64,000 nucleotides of DNA from Atopobiaceae bacterium (lineage in GTDB: Bacteria; Actinomycetota; Coriobacteriia; Coriobacteriales; Atopobiaceae), in contig JALCUE010000002.1 of the NCBI GenBank assembly GCA_022655215.1, forward strand, positions 186,001 through 250,000, given 5' to 3'. Position 1 is the stretch's first letter. Every line of letters starts with the position of its first letter. The position numbers and the translations under genes were made by a program. Positions 27,754 through 40,137 of the stretch are shown here, one piece after another. The notes below the pieces were generated by a model. That model was not told the origin of the DNA and did not search any database. It saw only the letters and a program-made list of their open reading frames with translations.

Positions 27754-28719
27754 ATGCCTAAGCCCCTTGGAAAGCCGGACCGCGTCGTCGTCGCCCTGGG
27801 TGGAAACGCCCTCGGAGACACCCCTGAGGAGCAGATCGAGCGCATCCGTGAGTCCGCGCCGTCCCTGCTCGGCCTCATCGAGCTCGGCAACGAGATCATC
27901 ATCACCCACGGCAACGGCCCGCAGGTCGGCATGATCCAGAAGGCCTTCTCCATCGCCTCCAAGGAGGACGAGAAGGTCCCCGCGATGGACCTCCCCGAGT
28001 GCGGCGCCATGAGCCAGGGCTACATCGGCTACCACCTGCAGCAGGGCATCGGTGCCGAGATGCACAAGACGCACAAGCACTGGCACGTGGCCACCGTCGT
28101 CACGCAGATCGAGGTCGACGCTGACGACCCCAGCTTCCAGAACCCCTCCAAGCCCATCGGTGCCTTCATGACCAAGGAGGAGGCCGAGGCCGCCAAGGCC
28201 AAGGACCCGTCCATGCAGTTCGTGGAGGACTCCGGTCGTGGCTACCGTCGCGTCGTGGCCAGCCCCGTGCCCAAGAAGATCGTCGAGGCCTCCTCGATCC
28301 TCAACCTGCTCGACAACGAGTTCATCGTCATCGCCTGCGGTGGCGGCGGCATCCCCGTCGTGCGTGACGAGGACGATCACGAGACCTACCACGGCATCCC
28401 TGCCGTCATCGACAAGGACATGGCCGGCGAGCTCCTCGCCGAGGACTGCGACGCCGAGGTGCTGTTCCTCCTCACGGCCGTCGAGCATGTCGCCATCAAC
28501 TTCGGCAAGCCGAACCAGGAGGAGCTCGACGACATCACCGCCGACGAGGCCGAGCGCCTGGCCGACGAGGGTCAGTTCGGCAAGGGCTCCATGGAGCCCA
28601 AGGTCCGTGCGGCCATCAAGTTCGTCCGCAGCCGCCCCAACCGCGTCTGCATCATCGGGTCGCTGGACAAGGCCCCCGAGACGATGAGCGGCGAGTCTGG
28701 CACGCGCATCCACAACTAG
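27754..28719 (+). CDS. arcC: Carbamate kinase
   Basis: 321 aa from the ATG at 27754, with GGAGGA at about 7-base spacing; an ATG seven codons earlier contains that site and is less likely. It has the amino-acid kinase fold with VVALGGNAL, ITHGNGPQVG, ACGGGGIPVV and VIDKDMAGELLAE, and ends GTRIHN as usual. It makes ATP from carbamoyl phosphate and ADP in arginine, citrulline or agmatine fermentation. The partner genes (arcA/arcB) are not in the window, so this copy stands alone behind its own long leader. Confidence 0.95.
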   Translation: MPKPLGKPDRVVVALGGNALGDTPEEQIERIRESAPSLLGLIELGNEIIITHGNGPQVGMIQKAFSIASKEDEKVPAMDLPECGAMSQGYIGYHLQQGIGAEMHKTHKHWHVATVVTQIEVDADDPSFQNPSKPIGAFMTKEEAEAAKAKDPSMQFVEDSGRGYRRVVASPVPKKIVEASSILNLLDNEFIVIACGGGGIPVVRDEDDHETYHGIPAVIDKDMAGELLAEDCDAEVLFLLTAVEHVAINFGKPNQEELDDITADEAERLADEGQFGKGSMEPKVRAAIKFVRSRPNRVCIIGSLDKAPETMSGESGTRIHN

Positions 28720-28775
28720 GCGTCACGCAGGTCGGTGGCCGAGCCGCCCCGACCTGCGCGCGAACGCGTCATGAG

Positions 28776-28814
28776 AGGGCGTCATGCGAACCCGAGAGGG
28801 CCGCGTGACGCCCT
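28776..28814 (+). terminator. Hairpin terminator after carbamate kinase
   Basis: A 13-bp stem with one mismatch (agggcgtcatgcg / cgcgtgacgccct), 57 bases past the arcC stop, followed by CCTTCG. It may also act on the convergent GNAT gene. Confidence 0.6.
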
Positions 28815-28867
28815 CCTTCGTCATCGGCACATGGCGGACGCGTCCGGGCTTCCTTGTGGAGGTCGAC

Positions 28868-29521
28868 CTACAGACGCTTCCCGTAGAGGAAGAAGGTCGA
28901 GGGTGCCGGGGCGACCGCGCCGGGGTTGGAGCGCTCGGCGAGACGGCTGAGCCCCAGATGCTCGTAGAAGGGCCAATCGCAGGTGGTGTCGGTGATGAGG
29001 TGCGCGGTCGGGGCCCCCACCTCGTGCAGGTAGCCCGTGCCTGACTCGAAGAGGCGCCTGCCCAGTCCCAGACCCTTGGCCTGCGGACTCACCGCGAGGA
29101 GGATCAGACAGTCGTCGTCAGGCATGTCCCTCTCCGCGAGCATGTCGGCCTTCGCGTCCATCTCCTGACGGTAGATCCCGGCCAGCGCCCCGTCACCAAG
29201 GTCCGCGCGGATGCCGTCCTCGAGCTCGGCCAGGCGCCCCTCCCAGATGGCACGCTGTGCGGTCTCGGCTTCGCCATGTCGTGCGAGCACGGCGCCCAGG
29301 AGCTCGCGGTCACTCCCGTCATGGGTGCGCCAGGCCAGACGCGAGAAGGTCCTCTCGGCAAGATAGGGGATGAGCTCGTCGGCGGCGATCCTGGCCGCGA
29401 CGCCGTCCTCGACGTCGAGGTCGTCATACCAGGTCAGCCGCATGAGCTCGAGGAGGTCCGCGAAGTCCTCGTCCTCGAAGGGGAGCAGGCTCACCACGTC
29501 CTCGTTCGTCTCCTCGGTCAT
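28868..29521 (-). CDS. GNAT-family N-acetyltransferase
   Basis: 217 aa. The acetyl-CoA-binding motif A is LLAVSPQAKGLGLGRRLFESG (V...Q..GxG.G). The later CDWPFYEHLGLSRLAE gives the aromatic/Leu motif B. The N-terminal half is a helical, acidic acceptor-binding region. The substrate cannot be read from sequence. GAGGAGA precedes the ATG. Single gene convergent with arcC and divergent from purH. Confidence 0.82.
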   Translation of the reverse strand: MTEETNEDVVSLLPFEDEDFADLLELMRLTWYDDLDVEDGVAARIAADELIPYLAERTFSRLAWRTHDGSDRELLGAVLARHGEAETAQRAIWEGRLAELEDGIRADLGDGALAGIYRQEMDAKADMLAERDMPDDDCLILLAVSPQAKGLGLGRRLFESGTGYLHEVGAPTAHLITDTTCDWPFYEHLGLSRLAERSNPGAVAPAPSTFFLYGKRL

Positions 29522-29700
29522 GCCGTCTCCTCTCGGGTCCGTGTCGATCGATCATCGCGGCGCCATCGCCGCGACCTCTTCACTCAGCCTATCGCATGAG
29601 GGCCGGCCGAGCCTCGGTGAGGTCCTCCCTTTGCGGTATCTTAGGTGTGTCCACGGCAGGTCCCGCGGCCATGGCTGGTCGCGGAGTCAGGGGAGGTTCC

Positions 29701-31326
29701 ATGGCAGATTCGCCAATCAAGCGAGCGCTCGTGTCCGTGACCGACAAGTCCGGCGTCGTCGAGTTCGTGAAGGCGCTGGAAGACGAGTTCGGCGTCGAGG
29801 TGATCTCCACCGGAGGCACCGCGAAGGTGCTGGCTGACGCCGGGGTCCACGTCGTCCCCATCGAGGAGTACACGGGCTTCCCCGAGATGATGGGCGGCCG
29901 CGTCAAGACGCTGCATCCCATGGTCCACGGTGGCCTGCTCTGCCGTCGCGACGACCCCTCCCACATGGCGGACGCCGAGGCCAACGGCATCAAGATGATC
30001 GACCTCGTCTGCGTGAACCTCTACCAGTTCGAGCAGACCGTGGCCAAGCCCGACGTCACCTATGCCGACGCCATCGAGCACATCGACATCGGCGGGCCCT
30101 CCATGCTCCGCTCGGCCGCCAAGAACCACGAGAGCGTGACCGTGGTCTCGAGCCCCGTCGACTACGACGCCATCCTCTCCGAGATGCGCGCGAACGGCGG
30201 GGCCACCACACTGGCCACGCGCAAGCGCCTCGCGCTCAAGGTCTTCACGACCACGGCCGCATACGACGGCGCCATCAGCCGCTGGATGGCCGGCGCCCTC
30301 GCCTCCGAGGGGATCGTGGACGAGAAGGGCGCGGATGCGGCCACCGGCTCCGCCTTCCCCGAGACCTTCGAGCTGTCCTGCGCCAAGCAGCAGGACCTCC
30401 GCTATGGCGAGAACCCCCATCAGGCCGCGGCCTTCTACCGCCTGCCCTCCGCGAGCGCGCATTCCCTCGCCGCCGCCGAGCAGCTGCAGGGCAAGCCCCT
30501 CTCCTACAACAACCTCCTCGACACCGACGCCGCATGGTCGGCGGTGCGCGAGTTCGATGACCCCGCGGTGATCGTGCTCAAGCACCAGAACCCCTGCGGC
30601 AGCGCCACGGCGGCCGACATCACGACCGCCTATGACCGTGCCTACGCCTGCGACCCGGTGTCCGCCTATGGCGGCATCATCGCCGCGAACCGCGAGGTCC
30701 CCCTCGACCTGGTCGAGCACTTCGCTGACGTGAACAAGCAGTTCGTCGAGGTCATCATCGCCCCGTCGTTCACCCCCGAGGCGCTCGAGCGCCTCGCCAA
30801 GAGGAAGAACCTGCGCGTCCTGGCCACGGGCGGCGTGGACGCCCCCGCGTCCCTCGAGCTCCGCTCGGTCGACGGCGGCCTTCTCGTCCAGGACGTCGAT
30901 CACGTCGACGAGGACCCGTCCACCTTCACGGTGCCCACCAAGGCCAAGCCCACGGATGCCCAGATGGATGACCTGCTGTTCGCATGGAAGGTCTGCAAGG
31001 CGGTCAAGAGCAATGCCATCCTCGTGGCCAAGGACCGCGCCGGCATCGGCATGGGGCCGGGTCAGCCCAACCGCGTGGACTCCGCGCTCATGGCATGTGA
31101 CCGTGCCAAGGCCACCTGCGAGCGCATGGGGGTCGCGGCCGACGGCATGGTGGTCGCCTCCGACGCGTTCTTCCCGTTCCGCGACGACGTCGACGCGATC
31201 GCAAAGTACGGCATCACCGCCATCATCCAGCCGGGTGGCTCCATCCGTGACGAGGACGTCATCAAGGCCTGCGACGAGCACGGCATCGCGATGGTGTTCA
31301 CGGGCCGTCGCCACTTCAGGCACTAG
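29701..31326 (+). CDS. purH: Bifunctional AICAR transformylase / IMP cyclohydrolase
   Basis: 541 aa from the ATG at 29701, with GGGGAGG upstream. The N-terminal MGS-like IMP cyclohydrolase domain shows [31 protein letters not shown]. The C-terminal AICAR transformylase domain shows [17 protein letters not shown] (catalytic K-H) and SDAFFPFRD. It does the last two steps of IMP synthesis. No other pur gene is adjacent; an unknown gene follows by 9 bases. Confidence 0.97.
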   Translation: MADSPIKRALVSVTDKSGVVEFVKALEDEFGVEVISTGGTAKVLADAGVHVVPIEEYTGFPEMMGGRVKTLHPMVHGGLLCRRDDPSHMADAEANGIKMIDLVCVNLYQFEQTVAKPDVTYADAIEHIDIGGPSMLRSAAKNHESVTVVSSPVDYDAILSEMRANGGATTLATRKRLALKVFTTTAAYDGAISRWMAGALASEGIVDEKGADAATGSAFPETFELSCAKQQDLRYGENPHQAAAFYRLPSASAHSLAAAEQLQGKPLSYNNLLDTDAAWSAVREFDDPAVIVLKHQNPCGSATAADITTAYDRAYACDPVSAYGGIIAANREVPLDLVEHFADVNKQFVEVIIAPSFTPEALERLAKRKNLRVLATGGVDAPASLELRSVDGGLLVQDVDHVDEDPSTFTVPTKAKPTDAQMDDLLFAWKVCKAVKSNAILVAKDRAGIGMGPGQPNRVDSALMACDRAKATCERMGVAADGMVVASDAFFPFRDDVDAIAKYGITAIIQPGGSIRDEDVIKACDEHGIAMVFTGRRHFRH

Positions 31327-31335
31327 GCGGCGGGC

Positions 31336-32031
31336 ATGACGGACGTACGCGCCTCGCAGGGCGAGATGGAGGGGTTCTCCCTTGGGGAGCCCGTCGTCGT
31401 GTGCCGATGGAGGCTCGCGGGTGGCGCCCTGCCGCTCGAGAACAGGCATCTCCGCGCGCTTGCCGCGCGCGAGGTCGACGGCAGGCGGCTTCCCACCACG
31501 CTCGTCAACTGGGCGAAGCAGCACATAGAGTGGACGCTTCGCACCGGCTCCTCGGCGATGCCCGATGGCGTCCTCATGATCATCGTCGACGACGAGATGC
31601 ATGCCGCCATGACGGTGGGCCCGTTCGAGCCGCTTCCCCTCGTGACGGCTGACGCGCTCGTGGCCAGGGCGCTCGCCTCCGCCAAGGAGGCCTGCGAGTC
31701 GGGCGTCGCCCCCGAGACGGTCTGGGCCGTCCGCGACGGGTCCCTCGTCGCGGGCATGGCGCCGGGACGCCGCGTGTCCGGGGCGGCCTCGCTCGTGGTC
31801 GACCTCGCCGAGACCCTCGGCATCCCGCAGTCGTGTGACCCCACGCTCGCGGCGTCGCTCTCGCGCGACGGTCAGGACGAGCCGGCGGGGGCGGATGAGG
31901 TCCTGCTCGTCTCGGACGAGTACGGCGTCATCCCTGCGTCGGATGCGTCGGGTCCGCTCTCCGGGCGGCTGGCCGACGGTTACGCGAGGCTCCTCGAGGA
32001 GACCTCCAGGAGGGCCGCCAGGAGAAGGTAG
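31336..32031 (+). CDS. Hypothetical protein, 231 aa, possibly class IV aminotransferase-like
   Basis: Not firmly recognised. Soluble, no signal peptide. The last about 45 residues (ADEVLLVSDEYGVIPASD, GPLSGRLADGYARLLEE) resemble the C-terminus of class IV PLP aminotransferases/aminodeoxychorismate lyases, and the middle (NWAKQHIEWTLRT) is also reminiscent. I do not see the full conserved catalytic-lysine context. It follows purH by 9 bases, so it is probably co-transcribed. Confidence 0.6.
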   Translation: MTDVRASQGEMEGFSLGEPVVVCRWRLAGGALPLENRHLRALAAREVDGRRLPTTLVNWAKQHIEWTLRTGSSAMPDGVLMIIVDDEMHAAMTVGPFEPLPLVTADALVARALASAKEACESGVAPETVWAVRDGSLVAGMAPGRRVSGAASLVVDLAETLGIPQSCDPTLAASLSRDGQDEPAGADEVLLVSDEYGVIPASDASGPLSGRLADGYARLLEETSRRAARRR

Positions 32032-32082
32032 TCCTAGACACGTGACGGTCCTCTCCCGTGAGGGCCGAGGAGGGTGGGCGCG

Positions 32083-32748
32083 ATGGCACTCATATATGTG
32101 GTGGAGGACGATGACCACATCAGGAGCGAGCTCTCCGAGCTCCTCGCCCGAAACGGCTACCAGGTGGAGGCCGCCACCTCCTTCGTGGACGTGGCCGCGC
32201 AGGTTCTCACGGCCGGCCCCGACCTCGTCCTGCTCGACCTCAACCTCCCCACCACCGACGGCCATCTGGTCTGTCGCGAGGTTCGTGCCCAGTCCAGCGT
32301 GCCGATCATCGTGGTGACCAGTCGTACGGGCGAGATCGACGAGGTCATGAGCATGAGCCTCGGCGCCGACGACTTCATCTCCAAGCCGTACAACTCCCAC
32401 GTCCTGCTCGCCCGCATCGAGGCCCTGCTGAGGCGGACCTCCGGCGGGATGAGCGGCACGCGTCTCGAGCATGGAGGGGTCTCGCTCGACCTGTCGCGGT
32501 CGTGTGCCGCGGCCAACGGCCACGAGGTGGAGCTCACCAAGAACGAGTGCCGCATCCTGGCCATCCTCATCAGGAACGCGGGCGCCATAGTGCCGCGCGA
32601 GACGATCATGTGCGAGCTCTGGAACTCCGACGCATTCATCGACGACAACACGCTCACCGTGAACGTGAACCGCCTGCGCCAGACCCTCTCCCGCATCGGC
32701 GTGGATGACTACCTGGTAACGCATCGCGGCCAGGGTTACTCGGTATAG
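32083..32748 (+). CDS. OmpR/PhoB-family response regulator
   Basis: 221 aa from the ATG at 32083 (GAGGAGGG upstream at proper spacing; the GTG nine bases before is too close). The receiver domain has EDD (8-10), phospho-acceptor D52 in LLDLNLP and K in SKPYN. The winged-helix output is in the last about 95 residues (ELTKNECRILAILIRN, NTLTVNVNRLRQTL). It pairs with the kinase 9 bases downstream. The set resembles BceR/BceS-type antimicrobial-peptide sensing. Confidence 0.93.
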   Translation: MALIYVVEDDDHIRSELSELLARNGYQVEAATSFVDVAAQVLTAGPDLVLLDLNLPTTDGHLVCREVRAQSSVPIIVVTSRTGEIDEVMSMSLGADDFISKPYNSHVLLARIEALLRRTSGGMSGTRLEHGGVSLDLSRSCAAANGHEVELTKNECRILAILIRNAGAIVPRETIMCELWNSDAFIDDNTLTVNVNRLRQTLSRIGVDDYLVTHRGQGYSV

Positions 32749-32757
32749 GGGGCTCCC

Positions 32758-33810
32758 ATGGCGCTGCTCAGGTACCTTCGCGACCACGTGGCCTCGCTCG
32801 CACTGTTCGCGGTGGCCGTCCTCATCGTGAACGTGGTGCTGCGCGGCGCCAACGCCGTGCCCGGCATCGCCGAGTTGGTGACGTTCGTCCTCGTGCTCTC
32901 CGAGTGTCTCAAGGTGGCGGTCGACTTCGGGCGACAGCGCGCGTTCTGGCGTGAGATGTCCGAGGTGGCGAGTGGTGCCGAGGGCTCGAGTCTGGATGCG
33001 GCCGACATCGTAGCCGAGCCGTCGTTCACCACCGGTCGCGTGGCCTGGGAGGCGCTCGACTCCGTGAGTCGCGAGGCCCACGACGAGGTCGCGCGTGCGG
33101 GCCGTGACAACGAGGAGTACCGAGCCTACGTGGAGGCCTGGGTCCATGAGGTCAAGACGCCCATCGCCGCGGCGCATCTCGTGGTGGACAACCACCCCGG
33201 CCAGGACTCCGCGGCCATCGCGGTGGAGCTCGACCGGATCGACGGCTACGTGGAGCAGGCGCTCTACTTCGCGCGTTCGAGCAGCCTGGACAGGGACTAC
33301 GCGATCCGCGAGGTCGGGCTCCGGGCCCTCGTGGGCGACGTGGTGAAGTCCCGCGCCCGCTCCCTCATCGAGAACGGCATGCACATCTCCATGGGAGAGC
33401 TGGACGAGACGGTCCTCACGGACGCGAAGTGGACCCGCTTCATCCTGGGCCAGCTCGTGGACAACGCCGTCAAGTATCGCGTATCCCCCGATGAGGGGCG
33501 AGACCCCTCGATATCCTTCACGTGCAGGCGCGAACGGGAGGGCCATGCCGACGAGCGCGTCGTGCTCTCCGTCACCGACGACGGTCGCGGCATCCCCGTC
33601 CGGGACGTGGGCCGCGTCTTCGACAAGGGCTTCGTGGGCGAGAACGGTCGTCGCTCCGACCAGGGGAAGTCGACCGGCCTGGGGCTGTGGCTGGTGCGCA
33701 GGCTCTGCGACAAGATGGGCCTCGGCGTGTCCGTCTCGTCCGTCGAGGGTATCTCCACCACCGTCGAGCTGGCGTTCCCCGCCAATCGGATGCACTACCT
33801 CGCCGACTGA
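32758..33810 (+). CDS. Sensor histidine kinase, intramembrane-sensing (BceS-like)
   Basis: 350 aa. Two N-terminal membrane helices with almost no external loop (about 12-62) mark an intramembrane-sensing kinase. The phospho-acceptor H-box is WVHEVKTPIAA (H130), the N-box FILGQLVDNAVKY, then VTDDGRGIP and GKSTGLGLWLVRRL. Such kinases normally sense a partner ABC transporter (BceAB-type) encoded next door; none is present here, where PFOR follows on the same strand after a 206-base gap. Confidence 0.9.
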   Translation: MALLRYLRDHVASLALFAVAVLIVNVVLRGANAVPGIAELVTFVLVLSECLKVAVDFGRQRAFWREMSEVASGAEGSSLDAADIVAEPSFTTGRVAWEALDSVSREAHDEVARAGRDNEEYRAYVEAWVHEVKTPIAAAHLVVDNHPGQDSAAIAVELDRIDGYVEQALYFARSSSLDRDYAIREVGLRALVGDVVKSRARSLIENGMHISMGELDETVLTDAKWTRFILGQLVDNAVKYRVSPDEGRDPSISFTCRREREGHADERVVLSVTDDGRGIPVRDVGRVFDKGFVGENGRRSDQGKSTGLGLWLVRRLCDKMGLGVSVSSVEGISTTVELAFPANRMHYLAD

Positions 33811-34016
33811 ACGTAGGCGGAAGACGCTCCGCGATTCCACCACCGTCGGCCCGAGGTTCGTGGGTCATCACCGGGCGTTGCGCTATCATCAAACTGTCTG
33901 TGGCGGGTAACCTCGTCCCGCCGTCTTGCTCTGCTCCCCGGCAGCTCCCTGCTGGGGTCACCTCAGGTCGCATTGGTCACCGGGAAGCGGTGGCTCGCAT
34001 GGTCGAAGGAGAGGAT

Positions 34017-37544
<3,528 letters not shown>

Positions 37545-37592
37545 GGACACGTGCTGCCGCGGACATGTCGTCCACGGACATGAGTGCCTGAC

Positions 37593-37635
37593 CGAGAGGG
37601 TCCGGGATTCCCGAGAGGGGTCCCGGACCCTCTCG
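37593..37635 (+). terminator. Hairpin terminator after PFOR
   Basis: A perfect 15-bp stem cgagagggtccggga / tcccggaccctctcg with a 13-base loop, 48 bases past the PFOR stop. No U-tract. Confidence 0.7.
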
Positions 37636-37766
37636 CCATATGGGCCTCGCTTCGGTGACATGCGCGCGCGGTTCTCGGGTACGATGAGAAGCAGACATGT
37701 CAGATTCGCACGCGCGTGCCGTCGACGGCGTGGACGCGTGCGCGGTCGAGCAGGGGAGAGTCACCT

Positions 37767-38294
37767 ATGAAGATCGCGGTCGTGTGCTACTCGCTCACCG
37801 GCAACTCGAGGTACGCCGCGGAGAGGATCGCGGAAGGTCTCAAGGCCGACCTCTACCCGCTGGAGCCGGTCCGGCCGCTCGACCCTGCGAGCCCCATGCG
37901 CTACGTGCGAGGCGGCGCCTCGGCTCTCCTCTCGATCCTGCCGAGGCTCAAGCCCTATGACTACCGCTCGGAGAACTACGACTACACGGTCCTCGTCTTC
38001 CCGATCTGGGCCGGACGTCCCGCCGCCCCCATGCTCTCCTTCGTGAGCGAGAACACCTTCCCGCCCGACACCGTGAGCCTCGTCATGTGCTCGAAGAGCG
38101 GACATGTGCGCGGCTGCATGCGCAAGCTCGGCCGCTACATCGTGGGCGTGAAGAAGGAGCCGGGCCTCAACCTGGTCGAGCCGGTGGACGCGAGCGAGGG
38201 CACGAACGCCAGCGCCCTCATCGCCTACCCCAAGGAGCTCAAGGAGCACATCAAGCAGGCCGAGAAGGCCCGGAGGTCCGCCAAGGCGAGGTAG
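37767..38294 (+). CDS. Flavodoxin-like protein
   Basis: 175 aa from the ATG at 37767 (GGGGAGAG upstream). The N-terminus MKIAVVCYSLTGNSRYAAE is the FMN phosphate-binding loop (S-x-T-G-N-S), and VLVFPIWAGRPAAPM fits the next FMN loop. A Lys/Ala/Arg-rich tail ends the protein. It may be an electron carrier or FMN-dependent reductase; being next to PFOR makes a redox role attractive, but the two are separated by a terminator-like hairpin. Confidence 0.82.
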   Translation: MKIAVVCYSLTGNSRYAAERIAEGLKADLYPLEPVRPLDPASPMRYVRGGASALLSILPRLKPYDYRSENYDYTVLVFPIWAGRPAAPMLSFVSENTFPPDTVSLVMCSKSGHVRGCMRKLGRYIVGVKKEPGLNLVEPVDASEGTNASALIAYPKELKEHIKQAEKARRSAKAR

Positions 38295-38323
38295 CGGCCC
38301 TTGGATGTCAGGCTCCCTCGTCC

Positions 38324-39241
38324 CTAGACCGAGCGGAATCCCTTGCCGACGATCTCCGAGCTGTTCACCATCGTGATGAAGGCGTGCGGGTCGTTCGTCT
38401 TGAGATAGAGCCTGAGCTGCGTGGCCTCCTTGCGCGTGAGCACGGTGACGACCTCCAGCTCCGGCTTGTCCGAGAACCCGCCGCGTGCGTCACGCACGGT
38501 CGAGGTGCGGTGCAGGTCGCGAACGAGGAACTCGCGCAGGTCGTCGGGACGGTCGGAGATGACGGTGCAGACCTTCCTCAGGTTGAAGCTCTCGATCGCG
38601 CCGTCCACGATGAAGGCCTTGGCCATGAGGCCGAGGATGCAGTAGAGACCGGTGCGCGGGCCATACAGCAGGCAGGCAGCTACCACGATGGCCGAGTCGC
38701 TCACCATGAGGGCCTTGCCTATCTCCAGGCTCGAGTACTTCTTCAGGACCATGGCGACGATGTCGGTGCCACCCGTGGAGGCGCCCGCGTCGAACACGAT
38801 GGCGCTCCCTATGGCGGGCAGCAGCACGGCGAAGCAGAGCTCGAGCAGCGTGTCGCTCGTGAACGGTGCGCTCATGGGCAGGACGATCTCGAACAGCGAG
38901 ACGAACGCCGAGAGCGCGAACGAGGAGTAGACGGTCCAGCCGATGGTCTTCCGATCGAGCATGACGAGGCCCAGCACCACGAGGGCCGCGTTGACCACCC
39001 ACATGAAGACGCCCACGGGATACTGCGGGAACAGGGTGGAGAGGATGATGGACAGACCGCTCGTGCCACCCAGGGCGAAGTGGTTGGGGGCCTTGAACAG
39101 CGAGATGCCCGCCGCCGTGAGGAGGAGTCCGAAGTTCAGGTTGAGAAAGAAGCGGCCTCGGCCGGGGTTCTCCCGCCTCTGTGCGATTCGCTCGCCCTCG
39201 GCCAGCTCAGAGGGTGTGGCCTGATCCTGAAGACTCTCCAT
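38324..39241 (-). CDS. YitT-family membrane protein
   Basis: 305 aa from the ATG at 39241; the longer upstream frame is not convincing. Five or six hydrophobic helices cover about 30-220 (YitT/DUF161 repeats: FALGGTSGLSIILSTLFPQYPVG, DAGASTGGTDIVAMVLKKY). A cytoplasmic DUF2179 domain ends the protein (VCTVISDRPDDLREFLVRD, VVTVLTRKEATQL). The transported substrate of this family is not established. Divergent from the QueT-family gene. Confidence 0.88.
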   Translation of the reverse strand: MESLQDQATPSELAEGERIAQRRENPGRGRFFLNLNFGLLLTAAGISLFKAPNHFALGGTSGLSIILSTLFPQYPVGVFMWVVNAALVVLGLVMLDRKTIGWTVYSSFALSAFVSLFEIVLPMSAPFTSDTLLELCFAVLLPAIGSAIVFDAGASTGGTDIVAMVLKKYSSLEIGKALMVSDSAIVVAACLLYGPRTGLYCILGLMAKAFIVDGAIESFNLRKVCTVISDRPDDLREFLVRDLHRTSTVRDARGGFSDKPELEVVTVLTRKEATQLRLYLKTNDPHAFITMVNSSEIVGKGFRSV

Positions 39242-39471
39242 GCGACGCTCGCGTCCCCTTCCCGTGCGCCCTCCCGGGCCTTGTCTGCGACCATCGAGGA
39301 TGGTCCCTCCCGTGCATGAAGTCAACCGGACCGGGCTGGGAAGGAGCCGGATTCGGCGGGCGTGAGGCCGTGAAGCCCGGGCGGCATCCCCACGTGCGGT
39401 AGAATCGACGGGAAACACCAGTGGGCCCGCACGAATGGTCGCGCGGGAATCGAAGGGGGCACGGGGACTCG

Positions 39472-40137
39472 ATGGGAACCAAGGGGACGCAGAGGGTGCG
39501 GCGCGGGATGCGTGCGGACAGGGTCGCGCGCATCGGCATGATAGCGGCTCTCTATGCCGCGACGACCCTCGTGGCCATCCTGTTCCTGGGGGGTCTTGCC
39601 TGGGGTCCCGTCCAGTTCAGGATCTCCGAGGCCCTCTGCGTGCTCGCGCTGTTCACGTCCGACGCCATCCCCGGCCTCGCGCTGGGATGTGCCCTGGCCA
39701 ATGCCGCCAACATCGTTCTGGGTGGAACCGGCATGCTGGGTCTGCTCGACGTCGTCTTCGGCAGCATCGCCACCGCGGTGGGCGCGGCCATCACCTGGCG
39801 CCTCCGCAGCCGACCTGCCGTGGCGGTGCTGGGCCCCGTCGTCGCCAACGCGCTCATCGTGCCCGCCTATCTGCCGTTGATGGTGGCCGGCATGGGCTTC
39901 TACACCATCCCGTTCACGTCGATCTCCCTCGAGGGGTCGTATCCGCTCATGTATCTGTTCGGGCTCGTCACCACGGGCCTGGGTGAGGCCGTCGTGCTGT
40001 ATGCGCTGGGCCTTCCCCTCGCGCACGCCCTCAAGGCGTCGCCCCTTCCCGAGCAGCTCGCCGAGAGGGACGAGGATGCCGAGGGGACCGCCGCACCTGC
40101 TCGATCCTCTCGCGACGTAGGTGGTGGGCGCAGGTGA
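39472..40137 (+). CDS. QueT-family transporter (putative queuosine-precursor importer)
   Basis: 221 aa from the ATG at 39472; an upstream GTG frame is possible. A membrane protein of about five or six helices with the QueT/YbhL-like core RISEALCVLALFTSDAIPGL and GLALGCALANA, followed by VFGSIATAVGAAITWRLR. These are membrane subunits thought to import queuosine precursors, often as S-components of ECF transporters. I see no preQ1 riboswitch in the 230-base leader. The stop overlaps the GTG of the glycosyltransferase (GTGA), so four genes to 43.5 kb may be one operon. Confidence 0.85.
   Translation: MGTKGTQRVRRGMRADRVARIGMIAALYAATTLVAILFLGGLAWGPVQFRISEALCVLALFTSDAIPGLALGCALANAANIVLGGTGMLGLLDVVFGSIATAVGAAITWRLRSRPAVAVLGPVVANALIVPAYLPLMVAGMGFYTIPFTSISLEGSYPLMYLFGLVTTGLGEAVVLYALGLPLAHALKASPLPEQLAERDEDAEGTAAPARSSRDVGGGRR

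Noticed and set aside
29641-33843. About 1400-codon open frame on the minus strand opposite purH and the two-component genes
   Set aside because: Same antisense composition artefact; the plus strand carries well-defined proteins with proper starts.
39242-39471. Possible preQ1 riboswitch before the QueT-family gene
   Set aside because: No preQ1-I or preQ1-II consensus or pseudoknot is visible in the leader.
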